Assembly: GCF_005938745.2 (NCBI RefSeq)
Contig: NZ_VCBX02000001.1
Location: forward strand, 5,222,501 to 5,286,500
Direction of reading: 5' to 3'
DNA length: 64,000 nucleotides
DNA from: Rhodococcus sp. KBS0724
GTDB taxonomy: Bacteria > Actinomycetota > Actinomycetes > Mycobacteriales > Mycobacteriaceae
Every line of letters begins with the position of its first letter. The first letter of the stretch is position 1. The translations under genes were made by a program, and so were the position numbers. Of the stretch, positions 29,801 through 35,723 are shown piece by piece. Under the pieces are notes generated by a model. That model had not been told where the DNA came from, did no database searches, and saw only the letters and a list, made by a program, of their open reading frames with translations.

Positions 29801-30882
29801 AGTCGAATGGTGTTGTGGAACATCATGATGTTCACAGCGGGTCCAGCCGAATCACGAGTTCCCCCGCGGTTGTCGGGGCCAGCCATGTCCTCGTAACGGA
29901 ATCGCTGATGACGCAAGGCGCCGGTCAACTGCGTGGAGAGCTGATTCACCAGTTGAGCCGCTGTCAATTCCGGATCAACCGACACGCGCATCGGCACGAT
30001 ATTGGCGAGCATTCCGCCGGAGCGTCTCATCGCTGCCGTCGTCCGGCCTGAAATGGGAAGGCTCAGAGTAACTTCGGCAACTCCGGCCATGCGGGCCAGG
30101 TACACGGCGTAAGCACCGGCAATAACCGGAACCTCGCTGGTTTCCCACAGTTTCGCAACTTCGGTGATCCGCCCGGCGAGATCCGCATCCATGGTGCGGG
30201 TGAGCATGCGCTGCGGCATGGATGGCGCTGCGCGACGTTCAGTCAACCGCACAGGTTCCGGCATGCCGTCAACAATTCGGGCCCAATATTGACGGTCTGT
30301 CTCGAATCGGGAAGACGAACGATATGACGCATCCAACTGGTACAACTCATGCAATCCGAGTGCGCGCAGCGGCGGAACCTCAGTGTTTTCCACCAAATGT
30401 GTGTAACGCTCCGCAACCCGATTCATAAGCGTCATTGCGCCATGTCCGTCGAGCACCAAATGGTGGGCATGCGAATACCAAAAATAATGGTTTTCTGATA
30501 CGTGCAACAAAGTCGCGGTAATTAGTCGATCGACCGACATATCTATCGGACGCGAATATGTCAGCGACATCCACTGCTGTGCTGCTTCGATCGGATTCTT
30601 GCTGCCTCGTAGGTCGACATAGCCAAGCGCATCGGGAATTGAAAGATCAACAACCTGGTGCGGTGCCGCATCCGTCTCGACCAGGCGTACCAGCGCAGAT
30701 TCGATCTCGCGGCACCCACGATCCGTTGCTTCGATCAACGCGGCGACGTCGATAAATCCGCGAAGTTCCACGTACTGGGCAACAACAAAAGGGGTTGAAG
30801 GATTGACTTGCTGCGCCAGCCACAGAGCCTGTTGGGCACGAGACAGCGGGAAAGAGTTCAAACCCGATACCTCCACCTTCAT
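14893..30882 (-). CDS. Five-module nonribosomal peptide synthetase, C-A-T x5 then TE
   Basis: The protein has 5329 residues. Condensation His motifs lie at about residues 140 (HHLVLDGH), 1168 (HHIAVDGLS), 2219 (HHIAADAWS), 3222 (HHIAADGGS) and 4190 (HHIALDGGS). Adenylation motifs (TSGSTG type) lie near 604, 1650, 2661, 3646 and 4661. Carrier serines are near 988, 2031, 3039, 4007 and 5030 (GGNS, GGNS, GGNS, GGDS, GGTS), and the thioesterase serine in GWSLGG is near 5158. There is no epimerisation domain. By hand alignment to PheA, module 2 reads DFWNIGMVHK, the known threonine code; the other four give no confident match. The N-terminal C domain suggests the first residue is acylated. The start could also be the TTG about seven codons in, which has GGAGG upstream. 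No MbtH-like protein or phosphopantetheinyl transferase is encoded nearby. The product is unknown. Confidence 0.95.
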   Translation of the reverse strand: MKVEVSGLNSFPLSRAQQALWLAQQVNPSTPFVVAQYVELRGFIDVAALIEATDRGCREIESALVRLVETDAAPHQVVDLSIPDALGYVDLRGSKNPIEAAQQWMSLTYSRPIDMSVDRLITATLLHVSENHYFWYSHAHHLVLDGHGAMTLMNRVAERYTHLVENTEVPPLRALGLHELYQLDASYRSSSRFETDRQYWARIVDGMPEPVRLTERRAAPSMPQRMLTRTMDADLAGRITEVAKLWETSEVPVIAGAYAVYLARMAGVAEVTLSLPISGRTTAAMRRSGGMLANIVPMRVSVDPELTAAQLVNQLSTQLTGALRHQRFRYEDMAGPDNRGGTRDSAGPAVNIMMFHNTIRLGGVVGEFHVLTSGPIDDLFFSIYPAVAGADIRLGFEANPGVYSEQDLELHHQQFVRVLAELVDAPADLPVGSLGVLTADDYAMLVPSKGLPAIAPRTLDAVLSEGSGGAATPAVRAGGTTITYGELRSRSDFLCNELIDHRIGAGDVVAIIAARSAESVVAFHAVIRSGAAFIFVDPDYPAERIEFMLVDAGVSVVLAPRSWSAPTGLAHVDINTDHYDDADQYETRVIRAAAIDDVAYIVYTSGSTGQPKGVAVTHRAATSLLRAHSRNLVVDASARVAHFVSPSFDVAVLELLLAHGTGATAVVVPPGLIGGADLADYLRAERVTHFLSTPAVASSMDPSGLPDMRMLNVGGDSPSPDLIERWSPYAGVVNSYGPTEASVTAFMSDPLDPAQRPPIGRPIDGVSAVVLDARLQPSAIGATGELYVMGPGLARGYVRRASLTAGNFVAAPYGDPSSRMYRTGDLVRWTAERQLEFVGRADHQVKIRGVRVELGEVEAALTSVSGVASALAVARDGEIAAYVVLTADEGPESTDTSIVTDTSFIAEHLANVLPAAMMPSSITVVSTWPTTTNGKIDRDALPTPHREADVALQPVNHHEALVATVMADVLGVASLSADADFFAAGGNSLAAVYVANRLSEALRTRVGVRDVFEASTPTGLAQHLRRSAAGSALPEPVAIDADVVVEPSLAQQRIWLLARLAPESSAYNVSFEVTLGGVLHIDALEQAFTDIRHRHRVLRTVYPIGTAGTAVQVLSDSTTSLLQVGADEYAGAAADAARRGFDVTAELPLRLVLASFGEHDHRLTVVAHHIAVDGLSFGVVVGDLVRAYDDRVRGETPNWPAQPLDYRDYSVWQRAALGDPDQPGSLAHDQLAFWENTLRALPTHLALPTDRRRAIGTEPPAATIAFDISAELHAQLTAIAREHNATTFMAVHAVLAVLLHKITGAEDFAIGTPTSGRAHPAFDSTVGMFAGTVALRTETKPGDTFAAFLEQVRDVDLAAMSHADVPFDWVVDRVAPNRGQNRNPLFRVVLALDAFGTEADMALGAATAHGVGRTPDHARFDIEMAVREERLPDGSPGGIAGSLTYASDVFDAETVSRWMDRLLRVCEAVTANPDITLRAVDVLSSTEHGALTPVVSGPARSADSLVELFLAQVVTHGDAVAVGVGDNHLTYTELEHRSAVLAGALIERGVRVGDRVAVALPRSPEFVIAVLAVIRSSGVYVPLDLDYPDARLEYLLGDAAPTHVLCAESAVPRLTNFGRELIDVTAVGDPDLARRRAVVPAQDAYLIYTSGSTGTPKGVVVSHANVIALLAATEEIFDVGAGDVWTMFHSGAFDFSVWEMWGALTTGGRLVPVDAYVARSTPQFAQLLVDESVTVLNQTPSAFQALAAITQSTELPVRLLIFGGEALDVGSVRGWLDSHREIRAVNMFGITETTVHVTAFDLSGAADDDSVIGTAIPGLRTYVLDSSLRPVPEGTVGELYVAGPQVSAGYFGKPSLSATRFVPEPAVAGSVMYRSGDRVRMYRGALRYIGRSDSQVELRGYRIEPGEIEAALLRRPEISAAAVVLRDLPTGPALIAYIAPDIEDTDAVVADLRNQLPAHLVPALIVPLPALPITPHGKLDRAGLPEPASNRAHGRPPRDPMEETVAAVFGELLHLETVDVTRSFFDQGGNSLIATRLSTRLSAVFDTDIDVREVFERPTVSELAAGISARIGSGRRRIALEPAGIDAELILSPAQHRMWILNQFDTTAAGYNIPVILRLDGNVDAKTLRKAAVDVVERHETLRTVYPVGVDGVRQVVLEAELVTPALEPVTVNSESVMDRVAELVGTSFDVTVDPPVRGELFRVDERSHVLALVIHHIAADAWSMDALIRDTVTAYTAHSNAVSPSWAPLPIRYTDYSVWQRDSGVPDHVAAYWLENLAGLPDQVTLPLDHPRPLTPSGLGRSHQVELADTLRGLLDTLARSHNATTFMVMHAALAALVSRYSDSADVPIGTVVAGRSDPKLDDLVGMFAGTLVLRTTVDRTASFAELLGHVHQQDLAAYTHADMPFETLVEKLNPARSPSHHPLFQIALSFQAPRPTSWELPGLTLTPMVAEFEHANFDLQLNITDAADDHPMRLEFAYNADLFDADTVTRFAERYVRLLEQVSADPSAILGQIDLLNSGERDALVPARGIGTSATTTLASMLTRGVRAVPDAVAVTGNGEALTYRELDRRSDVVAADLRADGAAPERVIPWTADRTVDSIVRLWAIAKTGAAPALIDPAQPASRTLDALSAVLSPDLGVAATDTIPAACAAYVVFTSGTSGAPKAVVVTHEGLGALDADLTVRYRAGAGSRVLHRGAPGFDMTLLEVLLAGSSGATLVLASDAEFAGPALTDLLRREQITHLCITPTVMATVEDNDLPHLEMVMLGGERLTADIVERWSPGRRVVNGYGPAEATMYTVATEPLIANGRDIPIGYPVAGVDAVVLDNFLEPVPPGVAGELYLAGAALARGYAGHPEWTAERFVATAGGARMYRTGDLVMWKNTSSGYRLHYLGRNDAQLKVNGVRIEPAEIEAAIAAITEVDFCATVLRTSAAGTAMLVTYVRPKRGAHLDGDDLRRRLADALPSYMVPGAVVVFDSDPPAVNGKLDVRALPAPHISALPFEPPRTATERAVAEVFASVLGTDHIGRGTHFFDHGGNSLLATRVTSQVGNTLTRNISLRLLFAHPTVAELAAALEQEPASQRGAADIVAGPRPAEIPLSRNQQRMWVLNTLDATSSAYNLPVAVDLRGELDGAALQLALGDVLTRHEVLRTVYPQRPPVQQILADADLTLEARAATEDSLDAELYAFASQGFDVSTQLPIRAALFTLAPERHVLAVNVHHIAADGGSLVPIVHDVLAAYSSRRIGSAPQWQPLPVQYADYAVWEQNSDTESVSYWQSELADVTSVTPLTPDRRSVSTTWTADRVEFSLDARTTSAIAELAGRAQSTPFMVFHAALAAVLARLSGSSDVVIATAVDGRSSSALDGLIGMFVDTVPLRARIHRDTTMLQLVEQVREHDLEAFEHSDVPVEALTSMLGGRMPQVALALQNFAIPDVDIAGLTVSATEIDTGAAKFEMQVSLTERPDGHTDGLVVYAREFFDAATAQSVADLFVDVVQHAVADPTLVVAEATTISAPSWVATPVDSSRPLSAIFTSTATTFPDNIALRDGTEMLTYRELDDASNELAQELVAAGAGPGAVLEISAVRSIDYVIRLWAITKTGAAFAPIDPDFPEDRLRQLRSVLQPVSPVPGTQNPDAVAYVIHTSGSTGNPKAVAVTHRGLGPLTDEAVKRYGVTSGSVVLQGYNPSFDAAVLEMLLAFGSGASLVVAPPDVYGGRDLEKFVAEHRVTHLLSTPGVLDTMDPAALPLLDVVAVGGDVLSPATARAWSAGARMLNAYGPTESSVVATLADVDTDAGIGEPITGTGAEVLDGALRPVPLGGVGELYVNGPGVAMGYLGDPAATASAFVAAPGGRRRYRTGDLVHRTASGALGFVGRYDRQVKVRGVRIELAEIETAARLLPGVSGVSVLLAGDVITAFVVSEGTSEDTIRNELATQLPGYLVPGRIVTLDALPLTRNGKVDVSALHARLGENTPHAWPLTATEELVTAVMSHHAGAALGVLHNFFESGGDSLSATVVAGRLASVFGRDVTVGAVFENPSPRALARWIDAADDVVARPPLTRRAAESRVPLAPAQQRMWLSSQLGPASSAYNLVFAVTIEPDVEVGALAAAISDVVARHSILRTRFPADSAGPHQVVADPAAVDLDPVLVDELYEGAARFAAAPFRLEHQPPMRVQLTVDGSGARALVVVVHHIALDGGSTGIVLADFAAALSARGAGHQPDWRPLPVDYQDYSVWMRDVLGDKTDPTTLASRQLDYWATVLRGVDGVMALPTDHPRLAAPTQHGSVVSAAIDGDLYAGLTALAHARGVTVFMLLHSVIAVLLARESATDDVVVGTAVSLRNDPDLQSMVGMMVGTVALRTTIRPGEQFSDILDQVRRVDLGAMDNADVSFDDVVARIAPPRKANEHPLFTVMLAYQRALDLPSVPGIEPLRLAGEAPVAADYDLTWDLTDTGAGVRLRLLYAADLFEQSTAELFAARFVRILSEVVADPHSVVGDIDVLGDRANPALRSRGDVAPLTLAALLGNVLAETPEAIALEDGDRAWTYQELFDQSTYWAQELVDRGAGPDDVVAVATGRGHLWVVALWAVTRAGAAWVSVDPDQPRERLEAMIADSGASLGLCVAGARSLPSALTWIVMSDRTATTSLTGARGAHPDNLAYVIYTSGSTGTPKGVAVSHRGLANVCATHLEMFETGTAMRVLQLASPTFDASVLEFMIAPAALGTLVLAPEYVFAGAELAEFIRSHEITHLIATPTVLSTLDPNEIPPLTVESAGEMLSADLAAQWSRQHRIFNGYGPSETTIAAATSTQISGSDTAIGGPVHGASTLVLDSRLHPVPDGVTGELYIAGHNLARGYIHAPARTALRFVADPNHPGARMYRTGDLVRRRRKDGALEFVSRNDDQVKIRGIRVEPAEVDAGLRRHPAVTFAVTVVVDGELASYVTMEDASVDPSSLRKFASATLPSHLVPATVTVIDAVPVLPSGKVDKVALPAPDRGSVGVIEPPETELEECIAQAFAHNTSAPTVGRFDNFFELGGTSMGAVDVASTLRARLDRDVQVQWIFTDPTVAELAERIEAGGKTDPMDTIVLLGGDPLDQRPPLFCVHPVSGLAWCYAGVAQHLGGRRVYGVQATGAGELPGTLNALAERYVDAVRIVQPEGAYHLLGWSLGGTVAQEMAVALAESGAKVGSVVMLDTLPPERIPAIQAAPTAGELFAELGLTELEAPRVDLTFAQAADEIRTRAHLDFVTAELLEAASERVEKLARMASDHEPRSYRGVVDFVVAQRDVNRHRDLVERWSDRVASIREHSVDATHAEMMAPSVLSQIFDLVRYGEDSDVT

Positions 30883-31055
30883 CAGCCCCGAATTATGTAT
30901 TGGAAACGCCGGCTGATCAGGTCCATCTAATTAAGCGCACAACAAGAACGGCCAGGCTGAAGTTTACGGTGCGACGCCCCCTCTCACCACTTCAGGGTCA
31001 ATTCTGGCACACCGCGGTAACCTCTGACGACCCCGAAAGTCAGGAGTAATTCGCA
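30883..31055. promoter_or_regulatory. Divergent promoter region of NRPS and DUF4012 gene
   Basis: The only space between two divergent genes, 173 bases, so promoters for both must lie here or overlap the genes. AGGAG at about 31040 serves the plus-strand gene. No convincing operator was found. Confidence 0.45.
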
Positions 31056-32906
31056 ATGTCCAGCACCACATCGGGACCAAGGTCCGATGACGAATCCGAA
31101 GCTATAGATTCCACATCAACATCTACTACTCGGATTCGACGCCGAAGCCGCATCAAGACGTCAAATCGACGACGCAATATCATTGCCGGATCGAGCGCAT
31201 TTATGCTGGTAGTCGTCGCTTTTGGAGCCTGGATGGGCTACTCCGCCATCACAACAAAGGGCAATCTCGAATCGGCACGCGACCATGCGCAGTCCACCAA
31301 GACTGCACTCCTGGCGGGGGACGCGGAGGCCGCCGAGCAGTCTGCAGCCGATGCCGACAAATATGCGAGTTTGGCATATTCGGAGACGCAATCCCTCCCC
31401 TGGAGCATCGCGTCAGCAATCCCAGTCATCGGCAGCCCGTTCGAGACCACCAAGCAGATGACAGATGTGGTCCATGGATTGACCAACGACGTCCTCCTCC
31501 CTGCGGTCGATGCTGGAACCGCGCTTGCTCCTGGTGAATTGATTCAGTCGGGAGGCCAGATTGCACTCGAACCGTTGCGGGAAGCGGCACCAGTCCTCGA
31601 ACAGACAGCAGCCGCCGCAGCGGACCTGTCGACCCGAGCGGCGGCCGTTCCGGAAGCCAACTTCATAGGCGCAGTTAACGATGCGCGCACCTCGTTAGTG
31701 GATCAAACTACTGAGCTGACTAACCTTCTGGAGAACACCGCGCTCGCTGCGCGCCTGGCACCGACGATGCTCGGAGCCGACGGACCGCGCAATTACTTCA
31801 TCGGATTCCAGACAAACGCCGAGGCACGCGGTACAGGCGGGCTGCTGGGCGGCTACGGAATTGTCCGAGTCGACGACGGGGCCGCGCGAGTCGATACGTT
31901 GGCGCGCAACTCCGAGCTGAGCATGGACAACAGTCCAATAGACCTAGGTCCTGACTTTGCCACTCTCTACGGAACGAGCCGTCCCACCACCGATTTCCGC
32001 AACAGCAACCTCAGTTCACACTTCCCCTACGCTGCACAAATTTGGCAGTCATTGTGGAAGCAGGAGTCAAACGGCGAGGTAGTCGACGGAGCTATCGCGA
32101 TAGATCCAATTGCGTTGAGCTACATATTGAAAGTTGTGGGGTCGGTCACAATGCCCGACGGCGAAAAGGTTACAGCCGACAACGTTGTGGAACTCACCGA
32201 GTCAACGGCCTACATCCGTTTCGCGGATGACAACAACGCGCGCAAGGAGTACCTGCAGACTATTGCCGCACTTGTGGTGGACAAGATGACCGGCAATATC
32301 AGCTCTGCAAGCGCACTTCTCGACGCTTTGGGTCGCGGTGTATCCGAGGGCCGCATCGCAGTGTGGAGTTCCCATCCCGAGGAGCAGGAACTACTTGCCA
32401 CAACACCTTTGGGTCATGCCGTGCCCACGGATGAAGCACCTTTTGCGGGTGTGGTGATCAACAACCAGGCCGGCAACAAGCTCGACTACTACCTGACGCG
32501 CTCGATCACCTATTCCGCTGACAGCTGCGAGGGCGACACCCGGAGTTCGAAGGTGACCGTCAGCCTCACCAATAACGCTCCGGCAGGCGATCTTCCGGAC
32601 TATGTGGACGGCATGGTGGCGAACCCTAAGAACCTTCCTCAGGGCACCAACATGGCTGCTGTTTCGCTGCTCGCAACTCAGAGAGCGAAGTTGGAAAGTG
32701 TTGCGGTGGGCGGAAAGATCGCCTTCTCCGCAACAGGACAGGAACTTGGTCACCCTGTTTTCATGACTTTAGCCGAGATTCCGAAGGGCCAAACGGTGGA
32801 TATTGTTTTCAACCTCAAGGAACCCACTGCGGCCGGCGCGGCACGAGTTCCCGTGCAGCCGTTGGTCGATGACCCGACCATCACAATCGACGTACCTACT
32901 TGCTAG
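31056..32906 (+). CDS. DUF4012 membrane-anchored protein
   Basis: The protein has 616 residues. A basic N-terminus (TRIRRRSRIKTSNRRR) is followed by one helix (IIAGSSAFMLVVVAFGAWMGYSAI), so the bulk is extracytoplasmic. The conserved DUF4012 core is NYFIGFQTNAEARGTGGLLGGYG. The AGGAG ribosome binding site fits the ATG at 31056. DUF4012 proteins are often found in actinobacterial polysaccharide clusters and their function is not established. It is divergent from the NRPS and convergent with the polysaccharide operon. Confidence 0.88.
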   Translation: MSSTTSGPRSDDESEAIDSTSTSTTRIRRRSRIKTSNRRRNIIAGSSAFMLVVVAFGAWMGYSAITTKGNLESARDHAQSTKTALLAGDAEAAEQSAADADKYASLAYSETQSLPWSIASAIPVIGSPFETTKQMTDVVHGLTNDVLLPAVDAGTALAPGELIQSGGQIALEPLREAAPVLEQTAAAAADLSTRAAAVPEANFIGAVNDARTSLVDQTTELTNLLENTALAARLAPTMLGADGPRNYFIGFQTNAEARGTGGLLGGYGIVRVDDGAARVDTLARNSELSMDNSPIDLGPDFATLYGTSRPTTDFRNSNLSSHFPYAAQIWQSLWKQESNGEVVDGAIAIDPIALSYILKVVGSVTMPDGEKVTADNVVELTESTAYIRFADDNNARKEYLQTIAALVVDKMTGNISSASALLDALGRGVSEGRIAVWSSHPEEQELLATTPLGHAVPTDEAPFAGVVINNQAGNKLDYYLTRSITYSADSCEGDTRSSKVTVSLTNNAPAGDLPDYVDGMVANPKNLPQGTNMAAVSLLATQRAKLESVAVGGKIAFSATGQELGHPVFMTLAEIPKGQTVDIVFNLKEPTAAGAARVPVQPLVDDPTITIDVPTC

Positions 32907-33537
32907 ATCAGACCTTTCCGGTGAACTCACCCGCCTCGGCTGACAGAGCAACACAGTGCACGCAGCGGCCTTTCAGAATGATTGCATCAAAACCAAGTCA
33001 GGCGCGAAGCAAGTCGAAGGCTCTCGAAAACACGAATTTACCGACGACCGTTTTCGGCTTCGTCTAGACCATATCGCGGGCACGGTTCTACGCCAACAGA
33101 ATTGATGGACGCCAACCCCGGTGGCGGCGCATCTCGGGCGCGTGATGTATCAGCTAGTTCGCTGACGGGGCGGATTGAGTGCGAATTGGAGGGTTTGGCC
33201 AGGGTAAGGATCCTGATCGACTGCACATTCTAGTTGCGGTGCGTTCGCTCCAAGCCTCGATCGGTTATCTCGACCTCTCGTTGTCGAGATAACCGATCGA
33301 GACCGGGACACGGTCATAGCATCGCGCGATACTCGTAGTCGTGGCGACTCTCGTATCCGACTTTGACACGCGCCAGAAGAAAAACTACCAGCCAGTGCTT
33401 GGTCACCAGAAGACCTACGCGAACTTCTGCCGTGCCAATGCCCACGAATCAGCCACACAACTCGCTGTGGGTGATTCAATGGTGGCGAACCGTTTAGGAG
33501 GACAAAACCTCACTATCGATAATGTGTAGGAATAGAC
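32907..33537. other. Convergent intergenic region, no supported gene
   Basis: Only short frames without ribosome binding sites or family features are present. The main structure is the 19-bp hairpin at 33256-33301. Confidence 0.6.
33256..33301. terminator. Perfect 19-bp inverted repeat, probable two-way terminator
   Basis: CTCGATCGGTTATCTCGAC pairs without mismatch with GTCGAGATAACCGATCGAG around the loop CTCTCGTT. It lies between two convergent genes. No T-run follows on either side, so another role (protein binding, element end) is possible. Confidence 0.65.
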
Positions 33538-35721
33538 CTAGACACCGACAAAATTCTCGCCTGACAAAAGCGTAGCCCGAGTCAACGACTCAGCAATGAC
33601 ACCATCCACTTCCTTGCGCTTGTCAACCAAGTAGCGAACCGCACCGCAGATATCGGTACCGAGGTTGTTCGTTGGTGCAACGAGCAACTCCTCGATTCCG
33701 AAGAACTCCATCAGGCCCTCGACTTTACCTTGCGTGCCAATAATGATGGCCGGCTTAGCTGCAGAAAGTGCAATCACCCCGAGATGCATACGACCGGTGA
33801 CTACAAACGAAGCGTGTTCGCACAGGTGCCGCACCTCGTGGGGAGACAAAAGTGAATCGATCAGAATAGGTGTCGACGGTTCTGCCGCGGCAGCAATAGC
33901 TCTACATGCTTCGAGATCGTCGCCGTTCGCTCGAACCACGTGAGGGATCAGGACCGGGGTATAGCCAAGTGATTCAACCTCACGCAACACCTTCACATAT
34001 GAATCCACCTGGGAAAGCCCGCGTGAAATTAGCCCGCTCGCGTTGATTAGAACAAATGGCCGGCCCGCCAACCCGGTCAGCAGATCTACCGATCTAGACA
34101 ATGGTTCATTCCCTGGCGTCAGTGAAAATACAGAATCTGAAACCAATCGAATGTTAGGGATTCCATCCAGGTTCGCTCGGGAGAAAGACACAGGATCACG
34201 CAGAAACAGCTTCACACCTTTAGCTCCAGCTCGCTTCAGTGCAAATCGAGCAACTCTTGAAGCCGAACCATTCCAACTAAAACCGATAATTCGCGAGTTT
34301 CCGGTCAAAGCAGCCCCCGCTCTAGCTACGCAGGACCTCCTGACTGAGGCTTTCAAATTATAGGCGCCGTCCATTATATCGGCACCTATAACTGATACCG
34401 ATTCCGATCGACAGATAACGGAAAGGAAACGTATATATGCTCGAATAAATGAAATTCCGGAAGAATATAGCAATCCTGGCAACTCCACAGATTCTGTACC
34501 AGACTCCCGAGCGTATGTCGTCTCCTCAAAATCACTCCGGGATCGCACAATAATTAAAGATTCTCTCAATGAATTCTGTAGGAACGAGTCAACCATCGCC
34601 TGATCACCAATGTTTCCCCCTCCGGGCGGCGCGATCAAAACGTTCCCACTGCCACGTACCGGGAATACACGACGACCAAGAACAAAAAGACGAAGCAATA
34701 CTTCGCAAAGAGCCACTTCGCTGAACGAAATAAATGTGCGTAGGATCTCGATCATACTTTTCGTGACAGCGATCTTTCGCCCAGGTCTACTATCAACTAC
34801 TGATTTTGAACGTACGCCGAGCGAGTCTCCGAAAGGAACGGAAAGACCCGATAGGCCCACCACAACGGCAGCCATGTGTGGCAGCCGTCCGTACAGCAAA
34901 CTAAGGCCATTTCGAACGCCCTCCGCCGAGAGGCCTGCAAAGGAGCTTCGAAGGATATGCGTGCATACGAAATCACCGCCTGCCCTGCGATCCAATCGGC
35001 TCTCGTGGCGCTTAAACCAACGAAGGCTGGCACGCCAGTCCGCTTGCTTTGAAATAGATCCAGGGCTGTCTTTAACCACATGCACCAATGGTTCCGGAAC
35101 GTAGCTGAAACCCACACCAGGTTCATCAAAAAGCCGGACAATGAAGTCCCAATCTTGATGCTTCGGAAGGCTGTCATCCCAACGAATTCTCTTCGCCAGA
35201 ACAGTCTCAACCATTAAGGAGCTAGTCTGGATATAGCCATCGCCATGTGTGAGGCGACTTCGCTGGACAAGATATGAGGCCACACTCGACCCGGTAAATG
35301 GCTCGCGCGGCAACCTTCTGTCGGCCTTGCCTTCTTCATGGAATATTGATCCGGTAAAACAAAGCAATGATCTATCGGCCAAGATACCTTGGACTTGATA
35401 TTCTAATTTAGATGAATCCCACCAGTCATCGTCATCCAGAAAGCAAACGAAGTCCTGACTCAACGCTTCCAATCCAATATTGCGACACGCCGAACCACCG
35501 AGCGCGCCAGTGGTAACAATAAGTCGCTCATTTGACATAAGAATCGACTCAACTTGCTCACGTGATTCAGGGCGGTCTAGCACAACAACAATTTGGTCGC
35601 TCGGAAAGGTCTGACAGCGAACACTTTCGATTGCGCGACGGAATGACTCCCGTCCAATTGTGGGAATCACTACGCCGACGGTGGGGCGCGACTCGGTTAA
35701 TGAAAATTCTTTAATGGACAC
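33538..35721 (-). CDS. GT2 glycosyltransferase fused to polysaccharide pyruvyltransferase
   Basis: The protein has 727 residues. The N-terminal 300 or so form a GT-A family 2 transferase: TVGVVIPTIGRESFRRAIES, then FVCFLDDDDWW with the metal-binding Asp run. The C-terminal 350 or so are a polysaccharide pyruvyltransferase: VLIAPPGGGNIGDQAMVDSF and the late TGRMHLGVIALSAAKPAIII. It would add a sugar and place a pyruvate ketal on the repeat unit, on the cytoplasmic side. It starts with GTG at 35721, with GGGAGG about 11 bases upstream. It is the last gene of the operon. Having both activities in one chain is uncommon. The sugar donor is unknown. Confidence 0.88.
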   Translation of the reverse strand: MSIKEFSLTESRPTVGVVIPTIGRESFRRAIESVRCQTFPSDQIVVVLDRPESREQVESILMSNERLIVTTGALGGSACRNIGLEALSQDFVCFLDDDDWWDSSKLEYQVQGILADRSLLCFTGSIFHEEGKADRRLPREPFTGSSVASYLVQRSRLTHGDGYIQTSSLMVETVLAKRIRWDDSLPKHQDWDFIVRLFDEPGVGFSYVPEPLVHVVKDSPGSISKQADWRASLRWFKRHESRLDRRAGGDFVCTHILRSSFAGLSAEGVRNGLSLLYGRLPHMAAVVVGLSGLSVPFGDSLGVRSKSVVDSRPGRKIAVTKSMIEILRTFISFSEVALCEVLLRLFVLGRRVFPVRGSGNVLIAPPGGGNIGDQAMVDSFLQNSLRESLIIVRSRSDFEETTYARESGTESVELPGLLYSSGISFIRAYIRFLSVICRSESVSVIGADIMDGAYNLKASVRRSCVARAGAALTGNSRIIGFSWNGSASRVARFALKRAGAKGVKLFLRDPVSFSRANLDGIPNIRLVSDSVFSLTPGNEPLSRSVDLLTGLAGRPFVLINASGLISRGLSQVDSYVKVLREVESLGYTPVLIPHVVRANGDDLEACRAIAAAAEPSTPILIDSLLSPHEVRHLCEHASFVVTGRMHLGVIALSAAKPAIIIGTQGKVEGLMEFFGIEELLVAPTNNLGTDICGAVRYLVDKRKEVDGVIAESLTRATLLSGENFVGV

Positions 35722-35723
35722 TG

